DNA from: Priestia megaterium
Lineage (GTDB): Bacteria; Bacillota; Bacilli; Bacillales; Bacillaceae_H
DNA length: 64,000 nucleotides
Reading direction: 5' to 3'
Assembly: GCF_009497655.1 (NCBI RefSeq)
Contig: NZ_CP023317.1
Coordinates: 2,137,501-2,201,500, forward strand
Of this stretch, positions 60,828 through 64,000 are shown one piece after another. The notes beneath the pieces are model-generated. The model ran no database searches. It was not told the origin of the DNA and saw only the letters and a program-made list of their open reading frames with translations. Position 1 is the stretch's first letter; the number at the start of each line of letters is the position of its first letter. Position numbers and translations under genes: made by a program.

Positions 60828-63005
60828 GTGTTTATTTTTTCATATTGGTTTAGTCGCTTAGTCGCTGCAGATCCTGGACGAAAAAGGCTCAAAACAGCTT
60901 CTAAAGCTACAATCAGTGTCATTACAGCGGTCGTTATTATGCTGATTGTATTAAAAGCAGCGGGAAGCTCTCAAATTACCGCTGCTATTTTATCCGGCGT
61001 AATCGGCCTGATGGGTATATTGGTTGTAAATGATGAAACAACAAAAGCAAAAAAAGTGACAACCGTCTTAGTAGCACTTTCTAGCGCCGTTTCTCTTGGA
61101 ATTGGCTCGTTTTTATCACGATATGGACAAGCAGAAAATGTTTTTCTCGTTCTATTGGTGTTTTTGTCTTTTTATTTACAGAAATTTGGTATTCGCTACT
61201 TCTCTCTGTCGATGGTAGCATTTATGTCGTTTTATTTTGCTTCTATTTTACACGTTACATTTTCTCAGCTGCCGTGGCTGTTAGCTGGCGTTATAGTAGG
61301 AGCCTGCTGTGCATTTATCTATAATTTTGTTATTTTTAAAGACCGGCCTTCCAACGTGCTAAGGTCTTCAATGAAATCCTTTCATATTCAAGTAAATTTG
61401 GTGCTTGATTTAATTATTGAGTTAATTCAAAAGAAACAAATTGAACCAGCTCAAATCAAACAGTATAACCGCAATATTAAAAAACTAGCGGAGTATGCCC
61501 GTGTAGCATCAGAAGAGCTTGGAAATACAGATCCTCACGACATATGGCCTGGCGTAACAGCTGAGCAAATGCGCCTTTATGTATTTGATACAGTGATGCT
61601 GCTGCAGACATATTCTCCGGCGATCCGAAAACTCAGTGAATTAAAGGCATTTAATCATTTTGATATTCAGCAGGTGCTGTTAAAGCTAGTGGAATCGATT
61701 CGCGAAGCAGAGGTATTAAATGAAAATCCTACTCATTCCTTAACGGATGCAGCTCAGCATTTGCAAGAGCTGCGCCAAAAATTAAGCGAACTCGAACCTC
61801 AAGACGAAAGGTATAAAGACTGGCTTTACTTAATACGCCGTATCGAAACGATATCAAATCATGTCATTGATGAAGCGTATGAGCTGCAGCAAGCAATTGT
61901 GAAACAAGAAAAACAGCCTCAAAAAGAAGCGGAAGAACAAGAAGACGAAGAGGATAATGATGAAGAAAAAGGATTAAAACCGTCTACGAAAAAGTCTATT
62001 CAAGCGGTCATCACTGCTGTTGCGACATTAATATTTGGCTCGTTTTTATCTCCATCGCATCAATATTGGGCGCTCTTAGCAGGCTATTTAGTGCTTCTCG
62101 GTACAGAAACGATAGGAAGTACGTTTGTAAAAGCCGTGCAGCGAAGCGTAGGCACGCTTTTAGGAGCAGCTGTCGGCTTTGTTGTTGCAAGCTACGTTTC
62201 CCCTGGAATACTTGAAGTAACGCTGCTTTTTATCTGTGTGTTTATGGCTTTTTATTTCTTTCCCATTACGTATTCGTTTATGAGTTTTTGGATTACGATG
62301 ATGCTGGCCTTTATGTATGACATGCTTCTTGGCGGAATTTCAGAGAGTTTATTGCTGGCCCGCGTGTTAGATACGGTCGTAGGAGTTGGAATTGGCTTAG
62401 CCGTATCTGCTCTTGTGTTTCCTAAAAGAACAAGAGATAAAATAACCGACACTTCAGTAGAATACGTAGCGGCTTTAAAAGAATTTGTTCATACTTATTT
62501 ACATCGTTTTACGAATCAGTACGCATTTGCCAATTTAGCTGATAAAGGAATGGAATTAGAAAAAAAGCTAAAACAGCTTCATGTCGATTCAGATCCTATT
62601 ATCAAAGGTTTCGTTGGCCGTTCACGTCTTCAGCAATTTTTAACTGTTTTTACCGCTATTAATTATTACGCTAAGCATTTGGTGGCATCTTCTACTAGAA
62701 ACGAAGCTTTTTATAAGGAAGCAGAATTTCATGGCGTAGTAAAGGAAGTGGAAGAGAAAGTGGCAAGCAACTTCACTCAGCTTGAAAAAGCATTACGAGG
62801 AGAAAGAGGAACGTATGTATACACGCTTGAAGATGTAAGACAAAAGATTGAACAATCTTTAGATTATTTTGATACGTCCGTTCAATCAAGAAACTTACAG
62901 CATCTGCAGCTGCTGCATAACATTTATTACGTATGGAAAATCAATCAATCGGTTGTTCACTTAGCCAAAGAGCTAGGAGCAGAAGAAATAAGCAATGAAG
63001 AATAA
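60828..63005 (+). CDS. FUSC-type membrane protein (aromatic acid exporter-like)
   Basis: A 725-residue protein with two membrane blocks of about six helices (about 25-165 and 390-530), each followed by a helical cytoplasmic region; a very acidic linker (EEQEDEEDNDEEKG) sits just before the second block. This duplicated plan matches FUSC/YccS-type or aromatic-acid exporter family proteins. It may export aromatic acids or other small molecules. GTG 60828 is the only start with a ribosome site (AAAGGAG) nearby. Confidence 0.85.
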   Translation: MFIFSYWFSRLVAADPGRKRLKTASKATISVITAVVIMLIVLKAAGSSQITAAILSGVIGLMGILVVNDETTKAKKVTTVLVALSSAVSLGIGSFLSRYGQAENVFLVLLVFLSFYLQKFGIRYFSLSMVAFMSFYFASILHVTFSQLPWLLAGVIVGACCAFIYNFVIFKDRPSNVLRSSMKSFHIQVNLVLDLIIELIQKKQIEPAQIKQYNRNIKKLAEYARVASEELGNTDPHDIWPGVTAEQMRLYVFDTVMLLQTYSPAIRKLSELKAFNHFDIQQVLLKLVESIREAEVLNENPTHSLTDAAQHLQELRQKLSELEPQDERYKDWLYLIRRIETISNHVIDEAYELQQAIVKQEKQPQKEAEEQEDEEDNDEEKGLKPSTKKSIQAVITAVATLIFGSFLSPSHQYWALLAGYLVLLGTETIGSTFVKAVQRSVGTLLGAAVGFVVASYVSPGILEVTLLFICVFMAFYFFPITYSFMSFWITMMLAFMYDMLLGGISESLLLARVLDTVVGVGIGLAVSALVFPKRTRDKITDTSVEYVAALKEFVHTYLHRFTNQYAFANLADKGMELEKKLKQLHVDSDPIIKGFVGRSRLQQFLTVFTAINYYAKHLVASSTRNEAFYKEAEFHGVVKEVEEKVASNFTQLEKALRGERGTYVYTLEDVRQKIEQSLDYFDTSVQSRNLQHLQLLHNIYYVWKINQSVVHLAKELGAEEISNEE

Positions 63006-63034
63006 AAAACCAGCGAATACTTCGCTGGTTTTTA
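63005..63034. terminator. Bidirectional terminator after the FUSC gene
   Basis: A 13-bp perfect stem (AAAAACCAGCGAA and complement) with a TAC loop. A- and T-rich flanks serve both convergent genes; the right end includes the stop codon of the holin-like gene. Confidence 0.9.
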
Positions 63035-63325
63035 GTCTGATGAATAAGGAGACGTATCTTTTCTAATCGTTCTCCACGTTGTTTTAAGACCTGCATAGCT
63101 TCCAATTGCGGCGTATCCATAAAAATATCCCATAAACAATCCGGCAATAATATGATGAGGGTGACTGATCAATACTGAAAAAAGCACGCCGACAGCTAAA
63201 GCGATAGTCGGAACAAATTGCTTTTTAGGATGAAAAAGCCATTTGATCAGCTGCGTCACGATTAATACGACAGGAACACCAATGACTGCGTCCCAAAAAT
63301 TTGTATGAATTGTAGGGAAATCCAT
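63032..63325 (-). CDS. Phage-holin-like small membrane protein, 97 residues
   Basis: Three hydrophobic segments (about 12-32, 40-57 and 60-82) and a basic C-terminal tail. VPVVLIVTQLIKWLF followed by FVPTIALAVGVLFSVLI and a GLFMGYFYGYAAIGSYAGLKTT segment has the layout of holin-like proteins of Bacillus phages. No lysin or other phage gene is near, so it may be a domesticated or chromosomal homologue. ATG 63325 follows GAGGTG. Confidence 0.7.
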   Translation of the reverse strand: MDFPTIHTNFWDAVIGVPVVLIVTQLIKWLFHPKKQFVPTIALAVGVLFSVLISHPHHIIAGLFMGYFYGYAAIGSYAGLKTTWRTIRKDTSPYSSD

Positions 63326-63389
63326 GTTCAAGCACCTCGTTAAATGTGTTGGATGTAAGATTATCTATGCTGTTTTACCTAAGAACACT

Positions 63390-63944
63390 TCAATTAGAGT
63401 TATGAGGGGCTCCAGGTGGATAATAATAAGGCGGAATTTTGAGCCATCCTTTTTGCTGCATTAGAATTTTTATTTTTGATCCTAATATGACCTTTTCAGT
63501 GTGGAATTTCAACCACATTAGTCCAATATCGGTTCTAATAGATTGTCCCATATTCGTGCTGCACATGACGATATTAGAGGCAATTTTTATAGATATTAAG
63601 TTAGCGATTTCAGAATCCGTGGCTTTTGCTCCTAATGGAATACTGTTAGGGTCGGATTTCGGTTTGGTAGCCGGTATTTCAGGAAGGGGAATTCCTTCTT
63701 TAATCATTAATTTTTTTAGTGTATCAATCTGAGATTCAGCCAGGTTTTTTGAGTCTTGAGCAAGCTTAAGCAGTTCACTGTTGGTTGTTGTATTAAGACA
63801 AGTTTCTAAGGCAGGTATTTCTTCCGCTAAAGCAGTAAAATACAGCCAGCATCCCATAGTCTCACCGATATGTGGGCGAGGGGGCGGATCATCTGTAGAA
63901 GAGTTCTTTATATAATCAAGTAGTGTCTCAATGACGTTAATCAT
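63390..63944 (-). CDS. DUF3231 family protein
   Basis: A 184-residue soluble helical protein. LKKLMIKEGIPLPEIP, GAKATDSEIANLISIKIA, SIRTDIGLMWLKFH and GWLKIPPYYYPPGAP are the conserved blocks of DUF3231 proteins, common in spore-forming Bacillaceae and likely ferritin-like helical bundles. Function unknown. Complete in the window. The last 56 bp of the window after it hold nothing I can name. Confidence 0.85.
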   Translation of the reverse strand: MINVIETLLDYIKNSSTDDPPPRPHIGETMGCWLYFTALAEEIPALETCLNTTTNSELLKLAQDSKNLAESQIDTLKKLMIKEGIPLPEIPATKPKSDPNSIPLGAKATDSEIANLISIKIASNIVMCSTNMGQSIRTDIGLMWLKFHTEKVILGSKIKILMQQKGWLKIPPYYYPPGAPHNSN

Positions 63945-64000
63945 AACTTTTCACCCTTTATATAGTTTATGCATCTTCATTATTACCTTCAGCAGAAAAG

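Noticed and set aside
63439-63732. 97-codon plus-strand frame at the window end
   Set aside because: Lies wholly within the DUF3231 gene on the other strand and has no start signal.
1-64000. CRISPR array or phage defence island
   Set aside because: I saw no regularly spaced direct repeats, no cas-like, restriction or retron-like proteins in the window.

Overview
The window looks like chromosome of an aerobic, endospore-forming, low-GC Gram-positive bacterium, most likely Priestia (Bacillus) megaterium or a close relative. The evidence is consensus sigma-A promoters, strong GGAGG-type ribosome binding sites, U-tailed hairpin terminators, an S-box riboswitch, spore genes (splAB, a YjcZ-type peptide, several GerA-type receptor genes) and gene content typical of that group. 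The species name is my inference from overall protein similarity; no search was run.

Layout. 1-12.7 kb is housekeeping and accessory metabolism: the 3' end of a nadD-like gene, nadE, an S1-domain RNA-binding protein, the secreted protease Vpr, 3-hydroxybutyrate dehydrogenase, acylphosphatase, an MFS exporter, a luciferase-like oxidoreductase, an alpha/beta hydrolase, an AraC regulator with an EamA exporter, and an ABC-F ATPase. 13-17 kb is a germinant-receptor operon in A-B-C order, led by a 41-codon membrane ORF. 17-30 kb holds ytoQ, an ABC transporter, a SAM-riboswitch-controlled NhaC-type transporter, a LacI regulator with its operator, splA-splB, small unknown genes, a DUF2339 protein, topB, a YrvL-like protein and a water-forming NADH oxidase behind three Rex-type boxes.

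31-43 kb is a second germination region. It has two tandem modules of a 77-residue membrane protein plus an orphan GerB-type permease, a phospholipase D-family protein, three tRNAs (Trp, Leu, Gly), an NhaC-type antiporter, a full receptor operon in A-C-B order with a tiny ORF after it, and a divergent D-subunit-like gene. A GNAT acetyltransferase and a YjcZ-type peptide with a sigma-K promoter follow.

44-58.7 kb is the most interesting block. A membrane histidine kinase, a sigma-54 activator and an orphan betaine/choline-type binding lipoprotein precede a near-perfect sigma-54 promoter with two upstream palindromic sites. That promoter drives seven genes: a mandelate-racemase-subgroup enolase enzyme, two aldehyde dehydrogenases, an aspartase-family lyase, a zinc and an iron alcohol dehydrogenase, and a BCCT transporter with an altered substrate box. 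I read it as a self-contained sense, import and degrade system for a substrate I cannot name. 58.7-64 kb holds a VanW protein, a secreted unknown, a FUSC-type membrane protein, a holin-like protein and a DUF3231 protein.

Two long copies and one shrunken copy of a roughly 345-bp repeat lie at 31.0, 48.7 and 34.8 kb. The long copies have imperfect terminal inverted repeats, a built-in terminator and a GC-rich foldable core.
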